In this document: positions 1 to 7,185 of the stretch, piece by piece | How the letters are laid out: each line of letters starts with the position of its first letter | How positions within the stretch are numbered: position 1 is the stretch's first letter | Virus record (IMG/VR): IMGVR_UViG_3300018412_000037 | Span: 1 to 28,464 of that record | Length of the DNA: 28,464 nt | DNA from: a virus | Direction: 5' to 3' (one strand) | Notes under the pieces: model-generated | Told to the model about the DNA's origin: nothing | The model's input: only the letters and a program-made list of their open reading frames with translations | Database searches by the model: none | Made by a program: the position numbers and the translations under genes

Positions 1-116
1 AATGCTGCGAGCGGATTGCCGGTCAAAGGCCATCAAGTTTGGATTTGGCATCGTCTGAACCACGTTTCATGAACTGGGATAATGATAGGGCTTTGTTGAT
101 TTTATTGCAATCAGGG

Positions 117-145
117 TTGGCAGTGTGCATTTGTTGCTCTATGAT
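117..145 (+). promoter_or_regulatory. Sigma70-like promoter of the rightward two-gene cassette
   Basis: A -35 box TTGGCA (117-122) and a -10 box TATGAT (140-145) are separated by exactly 17 bases. Transcription would begin near 152, about 22 bases before the ATG at 174, which has its own AGGAG ribosome site. The promoter faces rightward, against the neighbouring structural genes, so the two genes downstream probably have independent expression. Bases 1-116 show no gene that I can support; the reading frame open there has no start with a ribosome site. Confidence 0.7.
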
Positions 146-173
146 TCTTGAGTTAATTACACAGGAGAGTGAA

Positions 174-998
174 ATGAAAATCAGCAAATCAAAGCAAGAA
201 TTGGCCCAAATCATCAGCGAGAATGGTGGGTGGCGTGATGGTGTTGAGTTTTTCGCGTCAACTTGCAACGGAATTGTTATTGGATCTAAGAGTAAGCCAA
301 AATACACATCAAAATATGGATGGGTGGCAGCTGGAGGTTTTATTGATGACAGGATTGAGTTGCATTCTTACCTGAAAAACTGGCACCAAACCATCCTGTC
401 CCGCGCCGAATACCTCCACCTTTACCCAGCGCCGGATGCTGATGGGTGGATTGAGTGGGGTGGTGGTGAGTGTCCAGTCGAGAGGGGAACGTTGGTTGAT
501 GTTATATGGAGGGATGGAACAGAACGAGCAGGAATCAAGGCGCTCCACATAGGGGGTGCTGGTCATAAGTTCTGGGTTGCAGATGGAATGGTCAACGACA
601 TCATCGCCTACCGCCTGCACAAGCCGGAGCAAGCGAAGCCTGAATTCTGCGAGTCGGTGATGCGGGCTACTCCAGAACCTAGCGACAAACCAACCATCGA
701 GCAACTGGCCGCCGACTACCGCAACGCCAAGGACTACGCCTGCCGCAAGCAGCAAGAGGCTGATGATGCCAAGGCTGATGTTGGGGCCAAGCTGAAAGCG
801 CTTGAGCTTACTGGCGAGGCGCTTGGCCTGCTTGTTTCACCAATCACCTCAAAGCAGGAGCCTGAGCTGGTAGCCTCCAAATTCACTGGCAAGTTTCATA
901 GCGCAAAACACGGGAATCAGCCAATCAGCCTGGACATGGTTTGCGATGGATGTGGCAAGCGGCTCGGGCATCATGTCGGGTTTGAATGCCGCCCATAA
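174..998 (+). CDS. Phage hypothetical protein of the WGGGxCPV/DIIAYR type
   Basis: A 274-residue protein. The frame is open from upstream, but I chose the ATG at 174 because AGGAGAG lies just before it and the promoter at 117-145 would start transcription after the earlier ATG. The middle part (about residues 90-147) has the pattern DGWIEWGGGECPV...VDVIWRDG...NDIIAYRLH. This pattern recurs in accessory proteins of many gammaproteobacterial phages, where its function is unknown. Residues 66-85 (KNWHQTILSRAEYLHLYP) also belong to a recurrent phage segment. A charged, probably helical stretch follows (about 173-220). The C-terminus has Cys257, Cys260 and Cys272, which could form a small metal site. 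With the next gene it forms a rightward cassette between its own promoter and terminator. Function unknown; probably a moron. Confidence 0.75.
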   Translation: MKISKSKQELAQIISENGGWRDGVEFFASTCNGIVIGSKSKPKYTSKYGWVAAGGFIDDRIELHSYLKNWHQTILSRAEYLHLYPAPDADGWIEWGGGECPVERGTLVDVIWRDGTERAGIKALHIGGAGHKFWVADGMVNDIIAYRLHKPEQAKPEFCESVMRATPEPSDKPTIEQLAADYRNAKDYACRKQQEADDAKADVGAKLKALELTGEALGLLVSPITSKQEPELVASKFTGKFHSAKHGNQPISLDMVCDGCGKRLGHHVGFECRP

Positions 999-1013
999 CA
1001 ACAAGGTGATAGC

Positions 1014-1211
1014 ATGAAAAAGCCAGTTAAGATGCACGGTCACTTCCTGAAGGGAAGTGACATGCAGAACACAAGGCACACAAAATCAGAGGCAAGGTCT
1101 ATTGCTGTGAAGTCAGCAAAGCGGGCTGGCGTTTGGCCTCTGGTGATTGAGTGCTTTGATGCTGGAGAGTACTACGTTGTTAGCTCGCACACGGTAGGTC
1201 ACAGACCATAA
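1014..1211 (+). CDS. Small hypothetical phage protein
   Basis: A 65-residue basic protein starting 15 bases after the previous gene. The ATG at 1014 has AAGGTGAT upstream. A second ATG at 1062 also has a good site (GGAAGTGAC) and would give 49 residues starting MQNTRHTKSEARS, so the true start is uncertain. The segment KSEARSIAVKSAKRAGVWPLVIECFDAGEYYVV suggests one helix followed by short strands. I do not recognise a domain. It is the last gene of the cassette and stops directly before a strong terminator, so it is probably co-transcribed with the gene at 174. Confidence 0.6.
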   Translation: MKKPVKMHGHFLKGSDMQNTRHTKSEARSIAVKSAKRAGVWPLVIECFDAGEYYVVSSHTVGHRP

Positions 1212-1214
1212 AAC

Positions 1215-1238
1215 AAAGCCCCATCAAGGGGCTTTTCC
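1215..1238. terminator. Bidirectional rho-independent terminator
   Basis: The perfect hairpin AAAGCCCC-ATCAA-GGGGCTTT (1215-1235) is followed by T residues on the plus strand. On the minus strand the same stem is followed by TTTGTTTT. It can end the rightward cassette and also the leftward transcript of the HNH gene that stops at 1268. Confidence 0.8.
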
Positions 1239-1267
1239 CTTTGCATCAAAACGGCAGCACGCTCTTG

Positions 1268-1702
1268 CTAAGGCATGTCGGGCCAATACCTATTACCTTT
1301 TGCGAAATTTTCTGCCGCCGTTATTATTCTCAGGTTGTGATGGACATTTAACCCGCACACCAAATCAGATCTTAGCGGAATGATATGATCAACGTGCACC
1401 CCATCCATTACAGCAGCCGCTGCGTAAATCTTTTTTATTTCATCTAGGTTGGCCCATGTAGGGGTTGCGTTTACCTCTGCGGCTCTGCGCTTTACTTTTG
1501 CTAGCGCAGCCTTATCTGGGTTTGCTCTCCTCCAGTCCCTTGCTCTCTTGTTGTTGCGCCCCCTGTTCAGTATGGAGTATTCCCTTAACCATTCTGAGTT
1601 TTTTGCTCTCCATAGCTTTATGCTTTCCGCGATCTTTTCTTTATTGGATGGATCGGAGCGATGTTTTTGATATGGCGCAATCCCTGATGCAGCTTGAACC
1701 AT
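1268..1702 (-). CDS. HNH endonuclease, C-terminal catalytic part of a split gene
   Basis: A 144-residue protein with a basic helical linker (about residues 18-75) and an HNH nuclease core: HVDHIIPL at 103-110, then LVCGLNVHHNLRII at 115-127 with the Asn/His pair typical of the family. HNH proteins with this linker usually begin with a CxxC...CxxC zinc ribbon, which is missing here. A zinc ribbon with that pattern is encoded in the same reading frame just upstream (1751-1912) but is cut off by TAG at 1751-1753 and TAA at 1736-1738. The ATG at 1702 has a weak site (GGAAAAGG very close to the start). Such free-standing HNH genes are often mobile or homing elements inserted between phage structural genes. 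Nuclease identity is confident; whether this half is expressed alone is not. Confidence 0.75.
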   Translation of the reverse strand: MVQAASGIAPYQKHRSDPSNKEKIAESIKLWRAKNSEWLREYSILNRGRNNKRARDWRRANPDKAALAKVKRRAAEVNATPTWANLDEIKKIYAAAAVMDGVHVDHIIPLRSDLVCGLNVHHNLRIITAAENFAKGNRYWPDMP

Positions 1703-1750
1703 TACCTTTTCCGATATGGTTTCCTTGTTGTTTTTTTAATAATTTTTTGA

Positions 1751-1912
1751 CTAGTCTCGGTGCTTTTGCGCGCCATCTGGAGTCGCCCTGCGCCTGTCCC
1801 TGTCTACTTTGTCGCAAGACTTGCATGTAAACCTCAACCCATCTTTCTTTTGCTTGTCTTTGCAAAAATCAGAGAGTGGCTTTTCTTCTGAGCATTTTGT
1901 GCATTTCTTCAT
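1751..1912 (-). pseudogene. Zinc-ribbon N-terminal part of the split HNH endonuclease
   Basis: A 53-codon reading frame starting MKKCTKCSEEKPLSDF, with Cys4-x2-Cys7 and later Cys30-x2-Cys33. This is the usual N-terminal zinc ribbon of phage HNH endonucleases. It ends at TAG (1751-1753), is in frame with the HNH gene at 1702, and is separated from it by 48 bases holding a second stop (TAA, 1736-1738). Its last residues, QKHRD, resemble QKHRSD at residues 12-17 of the downstream part, and the two are exactly 99 bases apart. Joining them there would rebuild a normal-looking HNH protein. I therefore see a disrupted gene. A functional two-cistron pair is the alternative, since a start is available for each part. 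Confidence 0.6.
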
Positions 1913-1927
1913 GGCTGTCTATTCCAT

Positions 1928-1995
1928 ATCGTCTATTGGAGTGATGCGGAAATTTGATAGACGATCAAACTTGTCGGGAGCTACCCTATCCGCAT
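1928..1995 (-). other. Interleaved inverted repeats, possible RNA pseudoknot
   Basis: In the 93-base gap between the minor head gene and the zinc-ribbon frame, a perfect 9-base inverted repeat (ATCGTCTAT 1928-1936 with ATAGACGAT 1957-1965) is interleaved with a 7-base one (ATGCGGA 1944-1950 with TCCGCAT 1989-1995). The interleaved order on the leftward transcript is that of an H-type pseudoknot. A competing local palindrome (TTTGAT-N5-ATCAAA on the minus strand) overlaps the first repeat. Whether it acts as RNA, as an operator or not at all cannot be decided here. Confidence 0.4.
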
Positions 1996-2005
1996 GTAAA
2001 TTATA

Positions 2006-2782
2006 TCAGAAAGGAAGGATTGATCTACTTGTGCAGCGACAGCCAGGTTTTTGACCGGGCTTGATGTGTTCACCATCAATCAAGCATCCCTTTGCTATCT
2101 TGTACCGCTTTCCACTAGCTGCTACGTGTGATTTTCGTGGCTCTTTTCCTCCATGTGAGTGCATCCATTCCGCCTCTTCTATTCCGATCTCTGCTCTCCT
2201 AGCGTCCACTGTGTCAGCGTTTAGTTTGTTGCATTGGTCTCGCGCAATGAAAGCGGCCCTTCGGTGGGTAACGCCATACCTATACTGCAACTCTTCGGTT
2301 ATGGTTGCTAAGTCCCTGCCGGATGAGTACCCCCTCATAACTATGCCTTCCACCTGGGTGAAATACTGCTGGGGTATCGACTTTATGAGTGCCACATTCT
2401 CCACCACGGCAGCCTTGGCAACGTCCTGCATGGCGCGGGTCATCTTGAAATCAACGGCCCAGCCTGCGTCCTTGAGCGCATTCTGAAACGAGTTGTCAGT
2501 GGCCTTTATGGCGCCAGAGGTGAACCGCTTGGCGATGTCGTCGGCCATGTCGTTGAACTTGGCTATCCAGCGGCGTGACACCTCGCGCACCCTGGCGGCC
2601 ATCTCTGCGGCAGGGAGGGCGTCCTCGGCGATCTCGGGAGGCGCCTGCCGGTACTGTGCCGCCAGCCAGTATTCGGCGGAGTTGCTCATCTCCTTGATGA
2701 GCTCCTCTAGTGCGCGTCGATAACGGGCCTCAACTCCACGATTCGAGTGGATGGCTCGGACTGTTTTGGGTTTTTGGGCCAT
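2006..2782 (-). CDS. Minor head protein, SPP1 gp7 / Mu gpF family
   Basis: A 258-residue protein placed directly after the portal gene (TAATG overlap at 2782-2784), which is the standard position of the Mu F-like/SPP1 gp7 head morphogenesis protein. The N-terminal two thirds look helical. The C-terminal module (about residues 160-255) has the family pattern: RAAFIARDQCNKLN, then WMHSHGGKEPRKSHVAASGKRY, then the closing PGCRCTSRSILPF, where the His, Cys and Arg-rich end are characteristic. In relatives a few copies sit inside the capsid near the portal and take part in assembly or DNA ejection. Length is within the usual range. The start follows from the stop-start overlap with the portal gene. 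Confidence 0.85.
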   Translation of the reverse strand: MAQKPKTVRAIHSNRGVEARYRRALEELIKEMSNSAEYWLAAQYRQAPPEIAEDALPAAEMAARVREVSRRWIAKFNDMADDIAKRFTSGAIKATDNSFQNALKDAGWAVDFKMTRAMQDVAKAAVVENVALIKSIPQQYFTQVEGIVMRGYSSGRDLATITEELQYRYGVTHRRAAFIARDQCNKLNADTVDARRAEIGIEEAEWMHSHGGKEPRKSHVAASGKRYKIAKGCLIDGEHIKPGQKPGCRCTSRSILPF

Positions 2783-4332
2783 TACTGGCCCCCCTCACCC
2801 GGCAGTATATCCGGATCCGGCTCGGAGGGATCTGCGCCATCATCATCAAACATCCCCGGCTGCACAATCTCCAGATCCCCATCGATGTTATCCCAACCAG
2901 AGTCCGGGTCGTCTGACAACTGCTGTCGAGCCTCGCTCGGGTCAATGACACTGTTCGCGATGTAGATCTGCGCCTCCTGGGCCTTGTTGAAGCGGATCTC
3001 GCTCTCCTCCTTGGCGCTGGTCTGCCACAGCGACTTGAACTTGAAGGTGATCGCGTCGTCAATCTCGCCCCACTTGCTGAGCTGGATGACTTTCAGCATG
3101 GTGTCCAGTGGGCTGAAATAGTAAGACTGCTGCACCGAGCTGATGTCGTCATAGAAGGAGCGGATCTCCCCCTCGCTGCTCGCGTTCAGGCCAGACGGAC
3201 TGATACCGGTGAGCTTGATTGCTGGGATCTTTGACACCGAGCACATGTGCTCTTGTGACTGGCTTTGCAGGTCGGCTAGGCCAGACAGCGGGGTGTTGAC
3301 TTGAACGATGTCCTCAGTCTCATTGTCCATCACCCCCATACCCAGGTTGCTCTGCATGTTGACGTACATCTCGATCCGGTCGAATACGTCTCCACCCTCG
3401 CCACCATTCAGCACCTGGGCCATATTGGTCTTGAGGAAGGTTCGGGAGAACTTGTCTACCAGGTCACTGACGGATTGCCGGGTTCGCAGCCAGTTTTCCA
3501 CGTAGGGCTGTGCCAGCTGGGACATTGATATACCAGAGAAGTTATATGCCGGCTTGAGCATGTCCGGCAGTGGGCGGGTGATGATGGTCAGCAGGCGCGA
3601 GGCGTGCATTTCCCGCCCCAATACCCACAAGGTGCTGGGCTTATAGAAGTCCGGCGCGGTCGGGTCGAGCGCGTTGTAGGCGCTGGGGCTAGTCCACATC
3701 GGCTCAATGTTGGAGAACCCAGTCAGGCTGCCCTTCTTGATGGTGCGGGGATCCAGTATCAGTGGCACCGACACGTCAGCCCCCTTGATGTTTATCGAGA
3801 TCTGGCCCCGACCAAAGAAGCAGTCATGCTCGGCAGCCTTCTGGATGATCCCCATGACTCCGTAATACTCGCAAGCCTCCTCAAGCTCCTTGATCTTTTC
3901 GGCCATCTCCTTGGCCTTGGTGCGGTCCTTGCTGGTTATCTCTATGCCTTCCCGAGTTAGCTCGGTACTCAAGGTGGAAGCAAAAGCCCTGTACTCCGGA
4001 CGAGTGGCGAGCGCCGCAAGGTTCTGGTATCCGGGGAACGGCTGAATGTTGGCCGCATACAGGCCACCAGCCGCCGAATTGAGAAACTGGTATGTCGGAC
4101 CACAGAGGGAATCCATGGCCACTGCCGGGGTGGTGCCGGCAGGGACAACGCCGGGCATGAGTTGTGGTGGTGCCCACTTGATGGCAGCGTCACTGTCCCG
4201 CCTCTCCATGGACTTCATCACGGCGCGGCGCATGGCGAGCTTGCGGGCCTTCTGCCGCTCCTCGGCGATAGCGGCAGCTGCCGCCTTGATGGCGGCTTGC
4301 TGCTTGGTCTTCTTTCTGTCAAATGGCCACAT
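2782..4332 (-). CDS. Portal protein (DUF1073-type)
   Basis: A 516-residue protein in the portal position between the large terminase and the minor head protein. The start at 4332 has GAGGAG upstream. A basic, alanine-rich N-terminus (residues 1-45) is followed by the core typical of DUF1073 portals, with stretches such as ALATRPEYRAFASTLSTELTREG, YGVMGIIQKAAEHDCFFGRGQI, ILDPRTI, and IPAIKLTGISPSGLNASSEGE near residue 370. The C-terminus is acidic and proline-rich. Portals form the dodecameric ring at one capsid vertex through which DNA is packaged and the tail attaches. The family entry was renamed after anti-CBASS protein Acb1 because some members carry that domain, but I see no paired HxT/HxS catalytic motifs here, so I call a plain portal. 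Confidence 0.85.
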   Translation of the reverse strand: MWPFDRKKTKQQAAIKAAAAAIAEERQKARKLAMRRAVMKSMERRDSDAAIKWAPPQLMPGVVPAGTTPAVAMDSLCGPTYQFLNSAAGGLYAANIQPFPGYQNLAALATRPEYRAFASTLSTELTREGIEITSKDRTKAKEMAEKIKELEEACEYYGVMGIIQKAAEHDCFFGRGQISINIKGADVSVPLILDPRTIKKGSLTGFSNIEPMWTSPSAYNALDPTAPDFYKPSTLWVLGREMHASRLLTIITRPLPDMLKPAYNFSGISMSQLAQPYVENWLRTRQSVSDLVDKFSRTFLKTNMAQVLNGGEGGDVFDRIEMYVNMQSNLGMGVMDNETEDIVQVNTPLSGLADLQSQSQEHMCSVSKIPAIKLTGISPSGLNASSEGEIRSFYDDISSVQQSYYFSPLDTMLKVIQLSKWGEIDDAITFKFKSLWQTSAKEESEIRFNKAQEAQIYIANSVIDPSEARQQLSDDPDSGWDNIDGDLEIVQPGMFDDDGADPSEPDPDILPGEGGQ

Positions 4333-4377
4333 GGGCGCTCCTCATGTCTGTTGGGGCTGGCGCCCAGTGAATGCTGG

Positions 4378-5844
4378 CTAACGCCTGCCCATAGGATACC
4401 GCATGGCGCGGGCCTTGGCTTCTGCCGAGATCTTGATCTTGCCGCGCACCGGGTACAGATGGCGGACGGCCTGGGTCATCGAGTCCACCTGATCGTCATT
4501 CGCTCCGAACGGGAATGATGACAGCTCATCAGTGAGCCTTGTCACCCATGGCGCGACGTCCTTGTGTGGCAAGATGATGTTTCCGGCCTCCCACAGGTAG
4601 GTGATGGCATGGGCGCGGGCCAACTTAGAACCGTCGGGCTCAACCGGCAGCAGTCCTGGCACCTCCATCTTGAGGGAGTCGATGATTGCCGGGCCGTTTG
4701 CCTTGTCCTCTATCAGCACTGCGCGGATGTCGTCGCGTGACGCCTTGAGCGCAACCACGGCCTTCTTGGTGTTGGTGAAGCTCATGCGGTCGCGCACCTG
4801 GTCTAGCAAGTAGCAATTGGCATCCTTGCGCCCCCACACTTGGCCAACTACGTAGTCAGAGCCGTCGGTGTCTTTGAATGTGCAGTCCCAGGAGCAGATC
4901 ACTTGATCGAACTTCTCGGGCAAGTCTTTGGGCAAGTAGAAGCGCTGGCCGTGATCAAGGAACACAGAGCCACCCTTGGCGCTCGGTCTCTGCTGGAACT
5001 GGCCGGCAACGGCATGGCTACCCATCAGCTTTTTGTCACGCTCGACAACGTGCGCCGGGAACCGATCTGGGAACAGCAGCTCTCCCTCTTCATTGCGCCA
5101 GTCCTCCCAGCCGATCGAGGTCTTGCAGTGCCTGTCGCGCTCGTACTCCATGGGCAAGCACAGGTGCTCGTATCCATAGTCGTCGGACAGAATGATGCCT
5201 GATACGTCATTCTCGTTCAGGCGCTGCATGACGATCACGATAGCGGAGTGCTCAGGACTGACCAAGCGGGTCGGCAGGGTTTCCTTGAATATCCGCTCAG
5301 CCTCTATCAGGGCGGCCGGGCTGTGGGCATCCTCGGCGCTGTGAGGGTCATCCCATATAACCCGGTCGCCACGGCGGCCAGTCATCGAGCGAACGGCGCA
5401 AGCCTGCCGGAAGCCGGTCTTGTCGTTCTCAAAGCTCAGCTTCTGGTTGTTGTCCCGCATCAGGTTGGTCGGCCACAGATTCTGATACCACGGATCCGTC
5501 ACTAGGCGCCGCATCTTGGTTGAGTCACGAACAGATAGGCTCTGCTCGTGGGACGCACCGATCACCCTGTTGGTGGGGATACCTTTCGACCCCCACTCCC
5601 AGGCAGGCCAGTACACAGACACCAGGGATGATTTGGACGTGCCGGGGGGGATGTTGATCAGCAGGCGGTTGATCTGCCCCTTGGTAACTGCCTCCAGGTG
5701 CAGACATACCGCATCCATGTGAGGACCCCACACCAGCGGCATACCGGGATCCAGTATCTGCCATGCTCGGCGCACGAAGTTGGCCAGGGAGCGGGAGCAA
5801 TATTCCCGCTCTATCTGGTCGAGCACATCAGGAGTCAGCAGCAT
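4378..5844 (-). CDS. terL: Terminase large subunit (packaging ATPase/nuclease)
   Basis: A 488-residue protein with both expected domains. The ATPase part has a Walker A-like loop PPGTSKS (66-72), an acidic Walker B-type site VIWDD (162-166) and a coupling motif region near VIVMQR (203-208). The RNase H-fold nuclease part has acidic residues at SWD (Asp320), IED (Glu379/Asp380) and NDDQVDS (Asp450/451), spaced as in TIGR01630/Terminase_6-like proteins. It cuts concatemeric DNA and drives it into the prohead through the portal. The start at 5844 lies inside the end of the small-subunit gene (17-base overlap) and has AAGGCGCGAG upstream, consistent with translational coupling. Whether packaging is cos or pac type cannot be told from this. 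Confidence 0.95.
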   Translation of the reverse strand: MLLTPDVLDQIEREYCSRSLANFVRRAWQILDPGMPLVWGPHMDAVCLHLEAVTKGQINRLLINIPPGTSKSSLVSVYWPAWEWGSKGIPTNRVIGASHEQSLSVRDSTKMRRLVTDPWYQNLWPTNLMRDNNQKLSFENDKTGFRQACAVRSMTGRRGDRVIWDDPHSAEDAHSPAALIEAERIFKETLPTRLVSPEHSAIVIVMQRLNENDVSGIILSDDYGYEHLCLPMEYERDRHCKTSIGWEDWRNEEGELLFPDRFPAHVVERDKKLMGSHAVAGQFQQRPSAKGGSVFLDHGQRFYLPKDLPEKFDQVICSWDCTFKDTDGSDYVVGQVWGRKDANCYLLDQVRDRMSFTNTKKAVVALKASRDDIRAVLIEDKANGPAIIDSLKMEVPGLLPVEPDGSKLARAHAITYLWEAGNIILPHKDVAPWVTRLTDELSSFPFGANDDQVDSMTQAVRHLYPVRGKIKISAEAKARAMRYPMGRR

Positions 5845-6427
5845 CTCGCGCCTTGAGGATTTCGGCCATTGCGGAGTCTGACAGTTCGCCGATGTTGATG
5901 GTTCCCTTGGGGGTCATGCTGCCGTCGCTTGACGTATGATCAAGTTGCTCTTTGAATGCCCCAACCCGAACGTGCTTGCCGATAAGCTCCAGATTCTTCA
6001 CCTTGTCCGGCCACTTGATCTTCTTGAGGATGTTCTCGGTGGTGGTCTCGTCGTAATTGGTGATGGTGGTGTTGATGTCCAGCCCGCTCAGGGTGGTTCT
6101 CCAGCACTTGGGCCACTCGCTGATAGGCTTCAGGGCGCCATCCTCTTTCAGGATGTCCATCACGTCCATCTGGTCAATCTCGACCAGGCGGCGCAGTACG
6201 TAATCGGCGTCAATTTGCAGGCGCTGCTCACGCTCGGCCATGAGCTCGTTTATGCGGGCTTGGATATGTGGCTTCTGGTGCAACTCGCTTGCGCGCCGGT
6301 CAACTGTGTTTGGCTTCATTCTTTCTGTATCGCGGGATGCCATGTAGGCCTGGCGCTGGTTCAGCAGCTCGACGTACTTTCGGCAGTACAGCTCTTCTTT
6401 CTCGGTTAGCTTCTTCATCATCGTCAT
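5828..6427 (-). CDS. terS: Terminase small subunit (Terminase_2 type)
   Basis: A 199-residue protein directly upstream of and overlapping terL. The N-terminal region reads LTEKEELYCRKYVELLNQRQAYMAS...VDRRASELHQKPHIQARINELMAERE (about residues 7-70). This is the helix-turn-helix-like DNA-binding pattern of the Terminase_2 family, in which a crowded-helix segment is followed by a short helix ending in 'I..RI.EL'. The rest is a predicted oligomerisation region and a flexible C-terminus that would contact TerL. It recognises the phage packaging site. Several ATGs are near the start (6427, 6421, 6418); AGGAA upstream favours 6427, but I cannot exclude the later ones. It is the first gene after the 6493-6510 terminator, so it probably opens the late head transcript. 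Confidence 0.9.
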   Translation of the reverse strand: MTMMKKLTEKEELYCRKYVELLNQRQAYMASRDTERMKPNTVDRRASELHQKPHIQARINELMAEREQRLQIDADYVLRRLVEIDQMDVMDILKEDGALKPISEWPKCWRTTLSGLDINTTITNYDETTTENILKKIKWPDKVKNLELIGKHVRVGAFKEQLDHTSSDGSMTPKGTINIGELSDSAMAEILKARDAADS

Positions 6428-6462
6428 CTAGCCGTTTCCTAGCCACGTCAATCGGTAATGTC

Positions 6463-6490
6463 AATATACCACTTTTCGCGCCGCAATAAA
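6463..6490 (-). promoter_or_regulatory. Candidate leftward promoter for terminase and head genes
   Basis: On the minus strand, TTTATT (6490-6485) and TATATT (6468-6463) are spaced by 16 bases, with transcription expected near 6456, upstream of the terS start at 6427. A direct repeat of ATTGAC, 12 bases apart, lies between the -10 box and the gene and could be an activator site. The -35 box is weak and overlaps the T tract of the preceding terminator, so the call is tentative. Readthrough from upstream is the alternative. Confidence 0.35.
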
Positions 6491-6510
6491 AAAGCCCTCC
6501 GAAGAGGGCT
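6486..6510 (-). terminator. Rho-independent terminator with UUCG loop
   Basis: On the minus strand AGCCCTC-TTCG-GAGGGCT is followed by TTTTTATT. The perfect 7-base stem, the very stable UUCG tetraloop and the T tract make this a strong terminator. It ends the leftward small-gene block at 6542 before the terminase genes, so head gene expression needs a new promoter or antitermination past this point. Confidence 0.85.
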
Positions 6511-6541
6511 AAATCAGCGGGATCTGTGGTTGGCATTGGCA

Positions 6542-6829
6542 TCACTGGCCGTAGTGTAGCAAATCATCCATCTGCTGCGCCACCCGCTTGCGAGCCTCGG
6601 CATCCGCCACGCGATCATTCCAGCGTTGCAAAGCTTCGGCCTGCTCCTTGGCTTCCAGCTCAGCCCTGGTGAAGGGGCGGCACTCCACACCAATCAGCAC
6701 GTTGTGAATTTCGCAGACATCGCCGCCGTGCTGTGCCTGATAGGCTGCGATCTTCTCGTCCTTGTACTTCTGCCAGTGCGGGCCTACGCCAATCACCAGT
6801 ACCACCATCACCGCCAGGATCATGCGCAT
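6542..6829 (-). CDS. Small exported or membrane-anchored hypothetical protein
   Basis: A 95-residue protein with a hydrophobic N-terminus (MRMILAVMVVLVIGVG, residues 1-16), which could be a signal anchor, followed by a charged soluble part. Cys39 and Cys51 flank a short segment (CEIHNVLIGVEC) and could form a disulfide in the periplasm. The C-terminal half (about 53-92) is rich in Glu, Ala, Gln and Arg and looks like a long helix. The start has GAGGGGTGA upstream and lies 3 bases after the stop of the preceding membrane gene. The topology recalls Rz-like spanins, but it sits far from the lysis genes and no Rz1 partner is nested in it, so I leave the function open. Confidence 0.65.
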   Translation of the reverse strand: MRMILAVMVVLVIGVGPHWQKYKDEKIAAYQAQHGGDVCEIHNVLIGVECRPFTRAELEAKEQAEALQRWNDRVADAEARKRVAQQMDDLLHYGQ

Positions 6830-6832
6830 GTG

Positions 6833-6994
6833 TCACCCCTCACCAGAAATAGCGGCGACAACGTGAGAAAACCCCATGGTTATCCACATTCCGACAAGCA
6901 GGATGGCTGACTCGGTAGATTCACCGAAGAGGGCGCTAACAGCGGCACCACACCCAAGAGATATTGCCCCAATCGCAAGCCAGTTGGTTTTCAT
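6833..6994 (-). CDS. 53-residue membrane protein
   Basis: A short gene encoding MKTNWLAIGAISLGCGAAVS followed by LFGESTESAILLVGMWITMGFSHVVAAISGEG. Two hydrophobic segments (about residues 5-22 and 30-49) are joined by a polar ESTES turn, which suggests a small hairpin inner-membrane protein. A strong site (GGAGATGAGGC) precedes the ATG, and ATGA overlap with the stop of the upstream gene (6991) and a 3-base gap to the next start (6829) mark it as a real member of this operon. No family recognised. Holin-like accessory or superinfection functions are possible, but nothing in the sequence decides. Confidence 0.65.
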   Translation of the reverse strand: MKTNWLAIGAISLGCGAAVSALFGESTESAILLVGMWITMGFSHVVAAISGEG

Positions 6995-7185
6995 GCCTCA
7001 TCTCCATCACTCATTTCAACTGTAAACGCCCGATAGGTCGTCATCACCAGCGCCAGATCTGCCGGATCCGGCTTATCCACCGCCAGGGCCTTGCCCATAA
7101 GTTTGACGCTGTAGCCGCGATCCTGCAGGTAGTAGGCTCCGTGCTGGGCGTCGCAGCAGGTGAGGAACTCTAGCTTTACTTGCAC
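6991..7185 (-). CDS. Small hypothetical phage protein
   Basis: A 64-residue protein. The start at 7185 lies within the end of the upstream gene (10-base overlap) with GAGGCC just ahead, and its TGA overlaps the ATG of the 53-residue membrane gene. Residues 10-20 (CCDAQHGAYYL) carry a Cys pair and His. The C-terminal half contains DPADLALVMTTYRAFTVEM and ends acidic. There is no signal or membrane segment and no recognised domain. The tight packing supports that it is translated. Confidence 0.55.
   Translation of the reverse strand: MQVKLEFLTCCDAQHGAYYLQDRGYSVKLMGKALAVDKPDPADLALVMTTYRAFTVEMSDGDEA

Noticed and set aside
39-173. N-terminal extension of the first rightward gene
   Set aside because: The start lacks a ribosome site and lies upstream of the predicted promoter; the ATG at 174 has AGGAG.
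2782-4332. Anti-CBASS Acb1 activity for the portal protein, because its family was renamed after Acb1
   Set aside because: Gene position and length fit a portal, and the paired HxT/HxS catalytic motifs of Acb1 are not visible.
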